From: an uncultured Bacteriovoracaceae bacterium
GTDB taxonomy: Bacteria > Bdellovibrionota > Bacteriovoracia > Bacteriovoracales > Bacteriovoracaceae
Assembly (NCBI GenBank): GCA_937952395.1
Contig: CALFYV010000154.1
Span: 1-5,849, forward strand
Direction: 5' to 3'
DNA length: 5,849 nt
Positions 5,346 through 5,849 of the stretch are shown here, one piece after another (within the stretch, counting starts at the first letter, position 1; each line of letters begins with the position of its first letter). The notes beneath the pieces were generated by a model, which did not search any database, was not told the origin of the DNA, and was given only the letters and a program-made list of their open reading frames with translations. Made by a program: the position numbers and the translations under genes.

Positions 5346-5849
5346 TTATCCTAAAAGAGTCAATGCACTTCTTGGAATACTATTAGCTTGCGCCAAAGTT
5401 TGGATACCAGCACTCTTAACGATATTGATAGAAGCTGCTTTAGAAGCTGCAACAGCATAGTCAACATCTTCAATTCGTGATCTGGCTTCATCTTGATTAA
5501 CAGCAGTAACTTCTAAGTTTCTCACTGTTGATTGTAGACGTGATTGGATTGAACCAAGTGATGCTCTATAACCAGAGACCGCCTCTAAAGCATCATCAAT
5601 GGTTGGCATAGCATCGTTGGCATCATCTTTATCTGCGATACCAGTACTGTCAATGTCTGGTGAACTTGAGGTAACATCAACAAGGTCAGCATCAAATGCT
5701 ATCTTGTTATCGTCCCCTGCATAAGCACCAACGTGGAATTCCATTAGACCAGTTCCAGAGTCACCTTTAATTAAAGGTATACCAGCAAACGTTGTTGATT
5801 GGGCGATACGATCTGCCTCTTCAACTAATTGCTGATACTCTAGATCTAA
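5346..5849 (-). CDS. fliC: Flagellin, C-terminal part (5' end outside window)
   Basis: The frame is open from the right edge to TAA at 5346-5348 and gives 167 residues of the flagellar filament subunit, which is exported and polymerised outside the cell. The visible part begins inside the N-terminal D1 helix (EYQQLVEEADRIAQSTTFAG), passes through a beta segment (FHVGAYAG) and a short Asp-rich stretch, and returns through the C-terminal D1 helix (YRASLGSIQSRLQSTVRNLE). It ends in the D0 region (SRIEDVDYA, then LAQANSIP and ALTLLG). The connection between the D1 halves is short, so there is no large outer D2/D3 domain. The ATG at 5744 is internal, not a start. The stretch has visibly higher G+C than its neighbours, as often seen for highly expressed genes. 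A hairpin and then a strong terminator follow. Flagellated bacteria often carry several flagellin copies, so the exact paralogue cannot be told. Confidence 0.96.
   Translation of the reverse strand, partial: LDLEYQQLVEEADRIAQSTTFAGIPLIKGDSGTGLMEFHVGAYAGDDNKIAFDADLVDVTSSSPDIDSTGIADKDDANDAMPTIDDALEAVSGYRASLGSIQSRLQSTVRNLEVTAVNQDEARSRIEDVDYAVAASKAASINIVKSAGIQTLAQANSIPRSALTLLG

Noticed and set aside
5742..5744. ATG as the start of a short 132-residue flagellin
   Set aside because: The frame continues upstream with clear flagellin D1 sequence, so this Met is internal.

Overview
The window is AT-rich (roughly one third G+C by eye) and densely coded. It comes from a flagellated Gram-negative bacterium: it holds a flagellin, a YcgR-like PilZ protein and an LpxH-type lipid A enzyme. 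The low G+C, the short flagellin ending in ALTLLG and the mix of genes suggest a Bdellovibrionota relative (Bacteriovorax/Halobacteriovorax type). That placement is inferred from remembered family features, not from a search.

Plus strand, 1-3670: five genes run head to tail with tiny gaps or overlaps and look like one operon whose promoter lies left of the window. In order they are the 3' end of an unidentified helical protein (1-345), a second unidentified helical protein (351-890), a soluble histidine kinase (851-2404, GTG start), a stand-alone receiver-domain response regulator (2385-2744) and NAD kinase, nadK (2768-3670, TTG start). The kinase overlaps its upstream gene by 40 nt and the regulator by 20 nt. 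The regulator has no output domain, so the pathway should act through protein contact. The two small helical proteins are candidate partners by position only.

Minus strand, 5849-3672: the C-terminal part of a flagellin gene enters from the right edge. It is followed by a 179-nt non-coding stretch, then a YcgR-like PilZ protein (TTG start), then an LpxH-family metallophosphoesterase. The nadK and lpxH stop codons face each other one base apart, with no terminator visible between them.

The non-coding stretch 5167-5345 holds most of the unexplained structure. It has a hairpin just after the flagellin stop, a possible promoter, a strong hairpin-plus-T-run terminator that ends at the PilZ ribosome-binding site, and a 7-bp inverted repeat that would compete with that terminator. 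The same element could end the flagellin mRNA and act as an attenuator in the PilZ leader. No tRNA, rRNA, CRISPR array, insertion sequence or phage gene was seen.
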